Assembly (NCBI RefSeq): GCF_900114535.1
Contig: NZ_FOTK01000023.1
Span: 1-64,000, forward strand
DNA length: 64,000 nt
Origin: Methylobacterium pseudosasicola
Lineage (GTDB): Bacteria; Pseudomonadota; Alphaproteobacteria; Rhizobiales; Beijerinckiaceae
Direction of reading: 5' to 3'
The notes beneath the pieces were generated by a model. The model was not told where the DNA came from. It was given only the letters and a program-made list of their open reading frames with translations, and did no database searches. Position 1 is the first letter of the stretch, and every line of letters begins with the position of its first letter. Both the position numbers and the translations under genes were made by a program. Below are positions 34,206-43,774 of the stretch, one piece after another.

Positions 34206-35078
34206 CTACGCCGCAGGCGAAGCGACCGGGCATCCGAGAGCGATCACCCGGGCCAGAAACGCCAGCGCCGCGCGGATCACCGGCGAGCGCTTCAGGTCGG
34301 GATAGGTCACGAGCCAGACATCCCGGGGCGGCGGCTTTTGCTCGACCGGGAGGCGGACCAGAGCCACGTCGCCGTCCCCGAGGAAGCGGGGCAGGACGAC
34401 GGCGCCGAGGCCGGCCCGGGCCGCCTCCTGCTGGCCGAACAGGTCGCTGGCCTGGAACACGATCGGCCGGCCCGCCAGCAGGCTCCGCAGCCAGGCCTGC
34501 TGCGGGACATGCTCCAACGCGGAATCGTAGCCGATGAACGTCCAGTCCTCCGGGGGCTTCGCGGCCTGATTTGACGTCGCGTAGAGCCCGAACCGCATCA
34601 CGCCGATCCGGCGGATCAGCAGTTCTGGGTCGTCGGGGCGGGTCAGCCGCACGGCGATCTCCGCCTCCCCGCGGTCGAGCGCCGCGATCCGGGCGGCGCC
34701 GGACAGGACCAGGGTGATGCCGGGATGCGCCCGATGGAAGTCCGCGACCTGCGGGGCGATCAGACGGGCCGCCAATGCGGGCGGCGCACTGATCCGGACC
34801 GTGGCGACCGGCGACGCCGCGTAGCCCCGGGCACGCCGCTCGATCGCCTGCACGGTGCCGGCGATCTCGGCGGCCAGGGCCGCGATGGCGATCCCCTCCG
34901 GGGTCAGCGCGACCCGGCGCGGCAGGCGCTCGATCAGCCGCAGCGCCAGGGCGTCTTCGAGGGACGCGACCCGCCGGCCGATCGTCGCGTGATCGACGCC
35001 GAGATCCCGGGCCGCGGCCGAGAGCGAGCCGGCCCGGGCGAGGACCGCGAAGTGGTGGAGGTCCTGCCAATCGACCAT
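34206..35078 (-). CDS. LysR-type transcriptional regulator
   Basis: 290 aa. The N-terminal winged HTH is clear (HHFAVLARAGSLSAAARDLG, HATIGRRVASLEDAL), followed by a type-2 periplasmic-binding-protein fold co-inducer domain (VRISAPPALAARLI, EAEIAVRL, GLGAVVLPRF). It is divergent from a quinone oxidoreductase gene with an 88-base spacer, the usual position for a regulator of its neighbour. Confidence 0.9.
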   Translation of the reverse strand: MVDWQDLHHFAVLARAGSLSAAARDLGVDHATIGRRVASLEDALALRLIERLPRRVALTPEGIAIAALAAEIAGTVQAIERRARGYAASPVATVRISAPPALAARLIAPQVADFHRAHPGITLVLSGAARIAALDRGEAEIAVRLTRPDDPELLIRRIGVMRFGLYATSNQAAKPPEDWTFIGYDSALEHVPQQAWLRSLLAGRPIVFQASDLFGQQEAARAGLGAVVLPRFLGDGDVALVRLPVEQKPPPRDVWLVTYPDLKRSPVIRAALAFLARVIALGCPVASPAA

Positions 35079-35166
35079 CGGTGAGATTTCGCACGGGACC
35101 TGTGAAGAGATCCCGAATTTTCGCGCAGACTAAAACGCGGTTCGCTGTCCGGGTAGGAGGTGGACC

Positions 35167-36141
35167 ATGACGACAGCGATGATGATGACCAGGCCCGGCG
35201 CGCCGGATGTCCTGACGGCGACCGAGATCGACATTGGCGAACCCGGCCCGAACGCGGTTCGCATCCGGCACTCCGTGATCGGCGTGAATTTCGTCGACAT
35301 CTACTTTCGGACTGGCCTTTATCCGGTCGAGGCCTGTCCGGCAGTGCTGGGTTTCGAGGGGGCCGGGACGGTCGAGGCCGTCGGCCCGGGGGTCGCGACC
35401 CTGAAGCCCGGCGACCGCGTCGCCTATCACGGGCGGCCGATGGGGGCCTATGCCGAGGCCCGGATCCTGCCGGCGGAACGCCTGGTGCGGCTGCCCGACA
35501 CCCTGTCCGACCGCGACGTCGGCGGCACCATGCTGCGCGGCCTGACCGCCCATATGCTGCTGCACAAGGTGCGGGCCGTCGGACCCGGCGACTGGATCCT
35601 GGTCCACGCCGCCGCCGGCGGGCTCGGCCAGATCGTCACCCGCTGGGCGAAGCGCCTCGGGGCGCAGGTCGTCGGCACGGTCGGCTCCGAAGGGAAACGC
35701 GCGCTGGCTTTGGAGGCCGGCGCCGACGCGGTGCTCCTGCACGGGGACGGCGACTGGGCCGAGCGGGCCCGGGCCCTGGCGGATGGGCAGGGCGTGCATC
35801 TGGCGATCGACGGCATCGGCGGCGACATGCTGGCCCGGACCTTCGCGGCGGTCCGGCCCTTCGGAATGCTCGCAAGCGTCGGGCAACCGGCCGGCCCGAT
35901 CCCGCCTGTCCGCGTCGAGATGCTGGGTGGCGGCCGTCCGGTCGCCCTGATGCGGCCGAGCGTGATCGCCTACGCCGACGATCCGGAGCTTTACCGACGC
36001 GGCAGCGCGGACCTGATCGCAGCCCTGGAGGCCGGCCTGATCAGCCCGATCGGAGCCGCATACGACCTCCGGGACGCGGCCCGGGCCCATGCCGATCTGG
36101 AGGGCGGACGCACGACGGGGCGTGTCATCCTCACGGTTTGA
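35167..36141 (+). CDS. Quinone oxidoreductase (MDR/zeta-crystallin family)
   Basis: 324 aa, start ATG 35167 behind a perfect AGGAGGT ribosome site. GroES-like N-terminal domain (SVIGVNFVDIYFRTGLYP, LGFEGAGTVEAVG) and Rossmann domain (VHAAAGGLGQIVTRWAKRLGA, AGADAVLLH). No structural zinc cysteines. NADPH-dependent reduction of quinones is the family activity. Under likely control of the divergent LysR gene. Confidence 0.9.
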   Translation: MTTAMMMTRPGAPDVLTATEIDIGEPGPNAVRIRHSVIGVNFVDIYFRTGLYPVEACPAVLGFEGAGTVEAVGPGVATLKPGDRVAYHGRPMGAYAEARILPAERLVRLPDTLSDRDVGGTMLRGLTAHMLLHKVRAVGPGDWILVHAAAGGLGQIVTRWAKRLGAQVVGTVGSEGKRALALEAGADAVLLHGDGDWAERARALADGQGVHLAIDGIGGDMLARTFAAVRPFGMLASVGQPAGPIPPVRVEMLGGGRPVALMRPSVIAYADDPELYRRGSADLIAALEAGLISPIGAAYDLRDAARAHADLEGGRTTGRVILTV

Positions 36142-36175
36142 AGCATCATCCCGAAGGACTCGGGCCTGTGGATCT

Positions 36176-36192
36176 CGGGGGCTCCGCCCCCG
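36176..36192. terminator. Hairpin after the quinone oxidoreductase gene
   Basis: CGGGGGC/GCCCCCG arms with a three-base loop (TCC), 34 bases after the stop. A GGGGGCTCCGCCCCC hairpin of this kind is common in intergenic DNA of GC-rich Methylobacterium-like genomes. Confidence 0.5.
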
Positions 36193-36366
36193 AACCCGGC
36201 CAAAGGGCTACGAGCTCTTTGGAAACCCGATTCTCTGTGTGTCGAGGGATGGCCTGTGTGCCTCATCACGCGGTTGGAGGCGCAGCCGGGTGTATGGGGA
36301 AGAAGCTATGATTCGAGGCGCGGAAGCGGATCGCCCCGGTACCGCGCCAGGAGAGACAGGGCCGGA

Positions 36367-36765
36367 ATGCCGTCCGTCGACACGCCCGTTCCGGTGGGCG
36401 CCTTCGCGCTCCTGCTCGTCGCCTTCTCGGTGAAGCACCTCGCGGCGGATTTTTTGCTTCAGACCAACTGGATGGCCCAGGGCAAGGAGCGCGCTTCGGC
36501 CTGGGCCGGGCCGCTCTGCGCCCATACCGGCCTGCACGGGCTCGGGACGCTGCTGATCGCCCTGGCGGTCAAGCCCGCTCTGTGGTGGCTGGCGCTCGTG
36601 GATTTCGTGATCCACACGGGCATCGACCGCGGCAAGGCTCTGGTCGGCCAGCGGACCCACTTTCCGGCCACCGATGCCCGGTTCTGGTGGCTGATCGGGG
36701 CCGATCAGTTCCTGCACCAGGTGACCCATATCGGGCTCGCCGCCGTGCTGGCGGCGGCCCAGTAG
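36367..36765 (+). CDS. DUF3307 family membrane protein
   Basis: 132 aa from ATG 36367; upstream frame is open but Arg-rich. The start has the family motif FSVKHLAADFLLQTNWMAQGK, then four hydrophobic helices with conserved His (CAHTGLHG, VIHTGIDRGKA, ADQFLHQVTHIGL). Inner-membrane, unknown function; the conserved His residues could bind metal. Single gene. Confidence 0.85.
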   Translation: MPSVDTPVPVGAFALLLVAFSVKHLAADFLLQTNWMAQGKERASAWAGPLCAHTGLHGLGTLLIALAVKPALWWLALVDFVIHTGIDRGKALVGQRTHFPATDARFWWLIGADQFLHQVTHIGLAAVLAAAQ

Positions 36766-36778
36766 AGCGATGGGAGTC

Positions 36779-39031
36779 TCAAGTCAGCTCGGCTTCTAGC
36801 AGCCGGTTGGTGTCGGCGACCTTGCCGGCGAGCTCCAGGATCAGGAAGCGCTGCAGGGACAGGGCGAGGTCCGGGCGCTCGCGCTCCATCCGGGCCAGCG
36901 CGGCCCGGTCGACGCCCACCACCCGGCAGGGGCTCTCGGCGATGGCGGTGGCAGTGCGCCGTCCGCCCTGCACCAGCCCGATCTCGCCGATCACCGTGCC
37001 GGCCGTGGTGGTGCGCAGGCGCAGGTTCGGGCGGCCGGGCAGCTCCATCTCGATGGAGACCACACCCTGTTCGAGGAAGTACAGGCTGTCGGCCGCCTCG
37101 CCCTGGCGCAGCAGCGCCTCCCCGGCCGCCAGGGTGCGGACGGCGAGATACGGCGCGAAATCGGCCGGCGCGAGGGCGCAGCCGAGCCGGTCGGCCATGT
37201 GTTCGGCAAACAGCGCGACGGCCCCCTCCCCGCCCGAGCCGGACTCGGCCAGCAGGGTCGTCTCGGCCTCGCGCAAGGCCTCGTCCAGGGTATCGCGCAT
37301 CCGCAGCCGCGGCCCGGCGAGACCGCCGCGCTCGACCTGCTTGCGGGCCGCCGGGCCCAGATGGACCAGGAGCACGTCGAAGCCGCACTGCTCGGCGCGC
37401 TGGCTGATCTTGCGGAACGCGATCAGCGCCGAGCTGTCGAGCCCGACGCAATCGCGGAAATCCAGGATCAGGGTGCGCAGGGTCCCGGGCTCCGCGGCGC
37501 TCCGGCGATAGATCGTCTGGGCGTTGAGGAAGAACAGGTAGCCCTGCAGAGCATAGATCCGCGTCCGGTGCCCGGCCTCGCGCAGCAGCTCGGCGGTGTC
37601 GGGGGCGCGGATGATGCTGCTGCGCCGCTCCGAGCCGGACAGCGCCCGGCGCACCGCCGGGATCTGGCCGTACTGGACCGCGAAGATCAGGATCGCCAGC
37701 ACGACGCCGACCAGGAAGCCCGTGGTGGCGCCGAACAGGGCGGTCGCCGCGCACACCGCCAGGGCGATGCCGGTCTCCCAGACCGGGAAGGTCCGGCAGG
37801 CGAGCGCGAGGTTGACCAGCAGGCCCAGGCCGATGGCGATCAGGGCGCCCCCGGCGAGCGGGCGCGGCAGCAGCGCCAGCGGGCTCGCGCCGAACACCAG
37901 CAGCGCCGCCATCACGGCGAGCGTCAGCCACCAGCCGAGCCAGTGGCTGCCGCCGATATTGTGCAGCAGCAGCGTCGAGGTCCGCCCGAACCCCATGGCG
38001 GGGCTGCCGAAAAGGCTGCCGACCAAGTTGGCCGCGCCGGAGGCGACGAACATCCGGTCGATGTTGAGCTCGCGCCGCATCTCCAGCTCGACGCTGATGA
38101 CGTAGAGGATCTGGATGATGACCGCGACCACGATCTCGGTGGCGATCCGGGGCAGGATCGGCAGGAGCAGGGCGGGGTCGAGGGCCTGGAGCGCCATCGC
38201 GGCCGGGGCCTGCAGCAGGGATCCCGCGGGCAGGGCCTCGATCAGCCAGCCGGCGGCCTGTGCGGCTCCCGTGTCGATGCCCTGCCAGGCCAGGCCGAGA
38301 TGGACGACCACGAGGCTCGCCAGGATGACCGTCGGGTAGGTGCCCCAATGCTTGATGCGCCGGGGCAGGTAGAAGGCGCAGAACCCGATGCCGAAGGTCA
38401 GGGCGATGCGAGCGAGCAGTCCGAGGTCGATCCGGCTCGGGTCGAGCATCGCCGGATCGAGCAGGCCCAGCAGCGCGGCGGCGGGATCGTCGAGATGGGC
38501 GCCGATCTGCAGGCCGCTCTTCAGGAACAGCAGCCCGACGCCGCCGAGGAAGCCGGTGAGGACCGGGTAGGGCAGGAGCTGCGCCAGCAGCGAGGCGCGC
38601 AGCGTACCGAGCAGCGCGAAGACGAGACCAGTGGCGAAGGTCGAGACGCCGCAGGCGACGAGCACGATCCGGCCGACCGTGGCGGGATCGGTGACGCCCG
38701 CATCCCGCAGCTCCCCGGCCACCGCGGCGGCGATCGCCGCCTGCACGATCGCCGCCGCCCCGATGAAGGACAGCGACACAACCACCGTCCGCCGGAGCGC
38801 GACGAAGACGAGGCTGCCCAGCACGTAGGCCGCCAGCATCGCCGACATGCCGGCGACGCGGCTCTCCGCCAGCGGACCGGAAAAGATCAGCTGCGAGAAG
38901 CTGATGAGATCAAGCAGCAGCACCATGGCGGCAACGGCCGCGGCCGCGATCGTGCGCGCCGTGCGCATCAGCGCCTCGCGCCCCTCGGTCGCCCGCCCGC
39001 CCTGGGCGGATGCCATATCGCTGGTTGTCAT
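36779..39031 (-). CDS. SulP-family anion transporter with STAS and cyclic-nucleotide-binding domains
   Basis: 750 aa from ATG 39031; the upstream frame is basic and not TM-like. Three parts: a SulP transporter core (about residues 20-455, around twelve hydrophobic helices), a STAS domain (about 490-590, ILDFRDCVGLDSSALIAF) and a C-terminal cNMP-binding/CRP-like domain (about 620-740, AGEALLRQGEAADSLYFLEQGV and GEIGLVQGGRRTATAIAES). SulP-STAS alone is common; the third domain suggests transport gated by cAMP or cGMP. Substrate (sulfate, bicarbonate or dicarboxylate) unknown. Confidence 0.88.
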   Translation of the reverse strand: MTTSDMASAQGGRATEGREALMRTARTIAAAAVAAMVLLLDLISFSQLIFSGPLAESRVAGMSAMLAAYVLGSLVFVALRRTVVVSLSFIGAAAIVQAAIAAAVAGELRDAGVTDPATVGRIVLVACGVSTFATGLVFALLGTLRASLLAQLLPYPVLTGFLGGVGLLFLKSGLQIGAHLDDPAAALLGLLDPAMLDPSRIDLGLLARIALTFGIGFCAFYLPRRIKHWGTYPTVILASLVVVHLGLAWQGIDTGAAQAAGWLIEALPAGSLLQAPAAMALQALDPALLLPILPRIATEIVVAVIIQILYVISVELEMRRELNIDRMFVASGAANLVGSLFGSPAMGFGRTSTLLLHNIGGSHWLGWWLTLAVMAALLVFGASPLALLPRPLAGGALIAIGLGLLVNLALACRTFPVWETGIALAVCAATALFGATTGFLVGVVLAILIFAVQYGQIPAVRRALSGSERRSSIIRAPDTAELLREAGHRTRIYALQGYLFFLNAQTIYRRSAAEPGTLRTLILDFRDCVGLDSSALIAFRKISQRAEQCGFDVLLVHLGPAARKQVERGGLAGPRLRMRDTLDEALREAETTLLAESGSGGEGAVALFAEHMADRLGCALAPADFAPYLAVRTLAAGEALLRQGEAADSLYFLEQGVVSIEMELPGRPNLRLRTTTAGTVIGEIGLVQGGRRTATAIAESPCRVVGVDRAALARMERERPDLALSLQRFLILELAGKVADTNRLLEAELT

Positions 39032-39355
39032 CGGCACGGCATCCGCATTCCGAAGATGTGTTCCCGGCCGGTGCAGCAGATCCCTCGCCGCCGCGCGGGG
39101 AGGCGCCTGGCGGATCGACACGAATCAAGCTTGGCCGGCGCTCTTCTAACCCGATGGCAGCCCGGCACTTAAATTATCGTGCCGGCTGCAACGGCCGGAC
39201 GACGCTTCTGTCCAGGTTTCAACCGGTCACGTCGAGTCCGGAACTCTGCGAGACGGCGGCCGCGGGGATCGTCTCCTGACGCGACTTGTCGCTTCTGCTG
39301 CCGGATTCCCCTCCCCCGCCTCATGCTCTAAGCCGGCCCCCCACAGGAGCCGCCG
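39032..39355. other. Intergenic region with an imperfect hairpin
   Basis: 324 bases between divergent genes. The main structure is a hairpin at 39157-39189 (GCAGCC-C-GGCAC and GTGCC-GGCTGC, one bulged base, 10-base AT-rich loop). Otherwise nothing supports a gene. Confidence 0.5.
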
Positions 39356-40723
39356 ATGCCCGCCTCGACCCGCCTGCCTCGTCCGTTGCGCGCTGCGCTC
39401 CTGCTCGCCGGCCTCGCGGGGGCCGCGCAGGCCGAGGATGCCCCATCGATCGTCTGGCCCGAGCCCGGCGGCCGGGCGACGATCAGCCGGGCGTTCAAGG
39501 GATCGCCGATCACGGTGGGTGTCTCGTCCCGGACCGGCGGGGCGATCGACAGCCTGACCTGGGCCGGCACGCAGTTCATCAACGCTCACGACCACGGCCG
39601 CGAGCTGCAATCGGCGTCTTCGTATGACGGCTACGGCGAGTGCCTGAACCCCACCGAGGCGGGCAGCGATTCAGACGGCACGGGCCCCCGCAGCACGACT
39701 CGGCTGACCGAGCTCAAGGTCGGCCCCGACACGCTCCAGACCCGGGCGCAGATGGCCTACTGGATCGAGCCGGGGCGCGTCACCGGCAGCTGCCCAAAGG
39801 GACCCGGCCCCCATGCCGGGCCGCGTTCCGACGACGTCCTGGCCAAGACCGTCACCCTGGGCGCGGCGGGCGTGGCCAACGCCATTGCGTACCGCGCCAC
39901 CTACATCACCGCGCAGGCCCACGAATCGGCGACCTTCGAGGCGGCGACCGCCTACATGCCGCCGGACTTCACGGCGTTCTGGAGCCTCGACCCGGCGACG
40001 GGCCAGTCCCAGCCGCTCTCCGCCGGGCCGGGCGAGCAGGCCGTGCCGGTGATCCTCGCCACCCCCGACGGCTCCCGTGCGATGGGCGTCTACAGCCCCG
40101 CCCTCCCCCAGCCGACGGTGCCGAATGCCGGTTACGGCCGGTTCGACTTCTCGACCTTGCCGGGCTCGGGCAACGCCACGGTGAAGTGGAACTGCGCCTT
40201 CCGGGAAAACAACGTCCCGGCGGGGGCGCACAGCTACACCTGCTACGTGGTGGTCGGCACCCTGCAGGATGTCCGAGCGGGCCTCGTCGCCCTGCGGGCG
40301 GCCCTGACCGGCGGCCGGCCGGCCCCCCTCCCCGCCATTCCGGCACCCGCGGCCGTGCGGGCTCCGGGTGTGGCGCTCTATGTCGGGACGCAACAGGGCT
40401 GCAACGCCGGCGAGGTCACGATCGACCCGGGCTACAAGGGCTGCGCCACGGCCCCGATCGGCGCGACCCTGGCGCAGCCATCCTCCCCCGCCGACGCGCC
40501 GGTCTATGCCGGCACCGCGGCCGGGCTCGATGCCGGCCTGGTCACCAACAACCCGCATCATCTCGACGCCGGCACGCGGCCGATCGGCTACCTCGCCGCC
40601 GCCGGCCCGGGCGGGACGCCGCTCTATGTCGGCCTGCAAGGTGGCTGCAATGCCGGGGTGGTCTCCACCAACCCGGCCCATCTCAATTGCCGCGCAGCCC
40701 CGCTGGGGCTCGCGGTGCGGTGA
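39356..40723 (+). CDS. Exported protein with three C-terminal repeats, unknown function
   Basis: 455 aa. Signal peptide to about residue 26 (LAGLAGAAQA). A long beta-rich domain (about 30-320) follows, ending in two Cys (WNCAF, SYTCYV). The C-terminus has three related units of roughly 37-50 residues: LYVGTQQGCNAGEVTI, VYAGTAAGLDAGLVTN and LYVGLQGGCNAGVVST, each followed by a P-IG or P-LG closing. Cys pairs in repeats 1 and 3 are lost in repeat 2. Probably a secreted or periplasmic binding/adhesion protein; no family recognised. Confidence 0.75.
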   Translation: MPASTRLPRPLRAALLLAGLAGAAQAEDAPSIVWPEPGGRATISRAFKGSPITVGVSSRTGGAIDSLTWAGTQFINAHDHGRELQSASSYDGYGECLNPTEAGSDSDGTGPRSTTRLTELKVGPDTLQTRAQMAYWIEPGRVTGSCPKGPGPHAGPRSDDVLAKTVTLGAAGVANAIAYRATYITAQAHESATFEAATAYMPPDFTAFWSLDPATGQSQPLSAGPGEQAVPVILATPDGSRAMGVYSPALPQPTVPNAGYGRFDFSTLPGSGNATVKWNCAFRENNVPAGAHSYTCYVVVGTLQDVRAGLVALRAALTGGRPAPLPAIPAPAAVRAPGVALYVGTQQGCNAGEVTIDPGYKGCATAPIGATLAQPSSPADAPVYAGTAAGLDAGLVTNNPHHLDAGTRPIGYLAAAGPGGTPLYVGLQGGCNAGVVSTNPAHLNCRAAPLGLAVR

Positions 40724-41064
40724 GGTCCTGGCACCGTGCCTGCTTCACCCGCACCGGTGGATGAAACGCGGCCCTTTCCCGGACGCCTGGAACGTCAGTG
40801 GAAGGTGATCCGGGATCCGGCAGAGCGAGCGCCGCGAAGCGGCACGATTGAGAAGCAACGTTGCTGCGTGCGGACGCTTCGCGCCATATGGCGCTGGGTC
40901 CCGAGTCGCATGCCGCTGGCGCTGCATGCGCCCGGGAAAGGGCGCCGCGGGCTGGCCGCGCTTCGCGATGCCAGCTTCTGTCGAGGGAATTCAGGATTCG
41001 GCTGGCCTAGAGCGCGCGAGCGATCACCGAGGCGGCAGCCCTCCTCATTCAGGGCGATGAAGCC
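40724..41064. other. Intergenic region without a supported gene
   Basis: 341 bases between convergent genes. It contains several small palindromes (for example GCATGCGCCCGGG) but no intact element, terminator with T-tract, or convincing frame. Confidence 0.45.
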
Positions 41065-41334
41065 TCAGCGCACTTCGCTGACGCGCTTGGTCGCCTTCTT
41101 CTCCTGCTTGTAGGCGGTGATCGCCGCGGAGCAGCCGGGCGACAGGTTCTTCATGTTCGCCTTGAAGCAGGCCTCGACTTCCGGGCCGCCGGGCGCGTAG
41201 GCGCTGCAATAATCCATGTAATCGCCGGTGCAGTGCTGCTTGAGCGCCTCGCGGGCCGGGGATTGCTCGGCCAGCGCCGCGGCCGGGCCGAGGCAGAGAC
41301 CGAGGGTCAGGAGGACCGCCTTGGTCGAAGTCAT
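41065..41334 (-). CDS. Exported small Cys-rich protein
   Basis: 89 aa from ATG 41334. Signal peptide (LTLGLCLGPAAALA), then a four-Cys pattern HCTGDYMDYC...EACFKANMKNLSPGC, as in small Cys-rich-repeat proteins of Rhizobiales that are believed to be periplasmic. A basic, Lys-rich C-terminus follows. Function unknown. Single gene. Confidence 0.8.
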   Translation of the reverse strand: MTSTKAVLLTLGLCLGPAAALAEQSPAREALKQHCTGDYMDYCSAYAPGGPEVEACFKANMKNLSPGCSAAITAYKQEKKATKRVSEVR

Positions 41335-41575
41335 GGATATCCTTGTCGATGACCAATGACCGCGCGAACAGGTCGTGCGGTGATGGACGCGGCGGATGAG
41401 CGCCAACGATGGCACCACCATGACGCCGGGATGGCGACTGTGCAGCCCGGCTATGTGTGCACGACAAGAAACCTGAGGGCGCAGCCGGTGCGCACCCAGG
41501 ATTTTCCCGCGTCATCCCGGGATGACCGCGCCCCCGGCGGATGCGTGCACCCGCCGGGCGGTGAGGTCCGGCCGA

Positions 41576-42751
41576 TCAGTGCGCGCCGACGCGCCGGGTG
41601 AGCACGATGTCGTTGGCGACGATCTCGCCGAACGGGCCGTCGTTGCGGGCGTTGCCCACCGGCCGGCCCGTGGTGGCGCGCAGGGGCAGTTTCGGGAAGA
41701 CCAGTTCGGCGAAGCGGTAGGCTTCCTCGAGATGCGGGTAGCCCGAGAGGATGAAGCGGTCGATCCCAAGATCGATGTATTCCTTCATCCGGTCGGCGAC
41801 CTGATCGGCCGAGCCGACCAGCGCCGTGCCGGCGCCGCCGCGCACCAGCCCGACCCCGGCCCAGAGGTTGGGCGAGACCACGAGCTTGTCGCGGTTGCCG
41901 CCGTGGAGCGCCATCATCCGGCTCTGGCCGACCGAATCCTGCCGCTTCAGGGTCTCCTGCGCCTTCGCGATGGTGGCGTCGTCGAGTTTCGAGATCAGCT
42001 TCTCTGCAGCGTCCCAGGCCTCGGCCTCGGTCTCCCGGGCGATCACGTGCAGGCGGATGCCGTAGGAGAATTCCTTGCCCTTGGCCTCCGCGGCCTGCCG
42101 GGCGGCGGCGATCTTCTCCGCGACCTGGGCCGGGGGCTCGCCCCAGGTGAGATAGACGTCGCAATGCTCGGCCGCGACTTCCATTCCGGCCGGCGAGGAC
42201 CCGCCGAAATAGAGCGGCGGATACGGCTTCTGCACCGGCGGGAAGATCACCCGGCCGTTCTCGGCGCGCAGATGCTTGCCCTGGTAGGTCACAGTCTCGC
42301 CCGAGAGCAGGCCGCGCCAGATCGTCAGGAACTCGTCGGTGACGACGTAGCGCTCGTCATGGGACAGGAACACGCCGTCGCCGGCCAGCTCCACCGGGTC
42401 GCCGCCGGTGACGACGTTGATCAGGAGGCGTCCGTCCGAGATCCGGTCGAGGGTCGCGGTCATGCGGGCCGCCGCGGACGGCTCCATCAGGCCCGGCCGC
42501 ACCGCCACCAGGAAGCGCAGCTGCTTGGTCAGCGGCGCCAGCGCCGAGGCGATGATCCAGGAATCCTCGCAGGAGCGCCCGGTCGGCAGCAGCACGCCGT
42601 AATAGCCGAGCTCGTCGGTGCCCTGGGCGATCTGCCGGAGGTAGTTGATCGAGACCTCGCGAGCCCCTTCCTGAGCGCCGAGATAGCGGCCGTCGCCGTG
42701 GGTCGGCAGGAACCAGAGGACGTCGGCGCGCCCATCATGCGTCGTGGTCAT
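41576..42751 (-). CDS. ssuD: FMNH2-dependent alkanesulfonate monooxygenase
   Basis: 391 aa. Luciferase-like TIM barrel: LWFLPTHGDGRYLG, LGYYGVLLPTGRSCEDSWI, FLVAVRPGLMEPSAAARM, NVVTGGDP and LYFGGSSPAG are SsuD signatures. With reduced FMN from SsuE it cleaves alkanesulfonates into aldehyde and sulfite. Last gene of the ssu operon, 168 bases after ssuB; the gap contains a palindromic element, so ssuD may also have its own promoter. Confidence 0.95.
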   Translation of the reverse strand: MTTTHDGRADVLWFLPTHGDGRYLGAQEGAREVSINYLRQIAQGTDELGYYGVLLPTGRSCEDSWIIASALAPLTKQLRFLVAVRPGLMEPSAAARMTATLDRISDGRLLINVVTGGDPVELAGDGVFLSHDERYVVTDEFLTIWRGLLSGETVTYQGKHLRAENGRVIFPPVQKPYPPLYFGGSSPAGMEVAAEHCDVYLTWGEPPAQVAEKIAAARQAAEAKGKEFSYGIRLHVIARETEAEAWDAAEKLISKLDDATIAKAQETLKRQDSVGQSRMMALHGGNRDKLVVSPNLWAGVGLVRGGAGTALVGSADQVADRMKEYIDLGIDRFILSGYPHLEEAYRFAELVFPKLPLRATTGRPVGNARNDGPFGEIVANDIVLTRRVGAH

Positions 42752-42832
42752 CGGGGTCTCCAGTGCGGTTGCGGGCCGGATGCGGAAAAGCCGGATCCGA
42801 CTTCTCGCATCCGGCGATCATCAAGGGCTAGG

Positions 42833-42878
42833 GCATCGTCTTTTTCCGAAAGCCGGCAGCCACCTTTCGGGACGATGC
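42833..42878. repeat. Palindromic intergenic element between ssuB and ssuD
   Basis: Outer arms GCATCGTC/GACGATGC and inner arms CCGAAAG/CTTTCGG, offset by a TTTTT bulge on one side. Same outer sequence as the element at 17180-17220. Confidence 0.6.
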
Positions 42879-42919
42879 TTTAGGGCAAGCCGCCGCTTCC
42901 GGGAAACGGCGGCCCGCCG

Positions 42920-43774
42920 TCAGTCGTCCTGCGGCGTGCCGAGCAGGTGATCGAGGATACGCCCTTCGAGGCGAGCCAGATCCGGATCCCCGCGCCGGCG
43001 CGGGCGCGGCACGTCGACCCGCAGGTCGAGGGCGATGCGCCCGGCCTCGACCACCAGGATGCGGTCGGCGAGCGCCACCGCCTCGGAGACGTCGTGGGTG
43101 ACCAAGAGCGCGGTGAAGCCCTGCGCCAGCCAGATCCGCTCGATCAGGTCCTGCATGCCGATGCGAGTCAGCGCGTCGAGGGCGCCGAGGGGCTCGTCGA
43201 GCGCCAGCAGGCCCGGCCGGCCCACCAGCGCCCGGGCCAGCGCCACGCGCTGGCGCTGGCCGCCCGACAGGGTCGCAGGCCATTGCCCGGCCTTGTCGGA
43301 CAAGCCGACCTCGGCCAGGGCCGCGAGCGCCTTGTCCCGGCGCTCGGCTCGGGAGCCCTGGCCGGACAGGCCGACCGTGACGTTGTCGACCACCCGGGCC
43401 CAGGGCAGCAGGCGCGGCTCCTGGAACATGATCCGCTTCGGTGCATCGCTCCGGCGCGGGCCGGTCTCGGGCCCTTCGAGGACGATCCGGCCGCCGGTGG
43501 GTGTCTCCAGCCCGAGGATCAGGCGCAGCAAGGTGCTCTTGCCGCAGCCGGAGCGGCCGACCACTGCGGTGAAGCCGCCGGCCGGCAGGTAGAGATCGAG
43601 CCCCTCGATGACGGCGTGGCCGTCGAAGCTCTTTCGGAGATCGCGGGCCGTCACGGCGATGCCGCGGCCGGCGGTTTCCGTCGGTCGAGGCGCCGGCGCG
43701 GGGTTCGCGTCCGCGACCCGGGTTTCCGGGACGAGATCGGTCGGGGCCTCGCGGCGAAGGGCGTCGAGCAGCAT
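42920..43774 (-). CDS. ssuB: Aliphatic sulfonate ABC transporter, ATP-binding protein
   Basis: 284 aa. Walker A GRSGCGKST, Q-loop MFQEPRLLPW, LSGGQRQRVALARAL signature with Walker B LLALDEPLGALD, and the H-loop LVTHDVSEA. An N-terminal extension of about 40 residues precedes the usual start. The start codon overlaps the ssuC stop (ATGA). Powers sulfonate uptake with SsuA and SsuC. Confidence 0.93.
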   Translation of the reverse strand: MLLDALRREAPTDLVPETRVADANPAPAPRPTETAGRGIAVTARDLRKSFDGHAVIEGLDLYLPAGGFTAVVGRSGCGKSTLLRLILGLETPTGGRIVLEGPETGPRRSDAPKRIMFQEPRLLPWARVVDNVTVGLSGQGSRAERRDKALAALAEVGLSDKAGQWPATLSGGQRQRVALARALVGRPGLLALDEPLGALDALTRIGMQDLIERIWLAQGFTALLVTHDVSEAVALADRILVVEAGRIALDLRVDVPRPRRRGDPDLARLEGRILDHLLGTPQDD

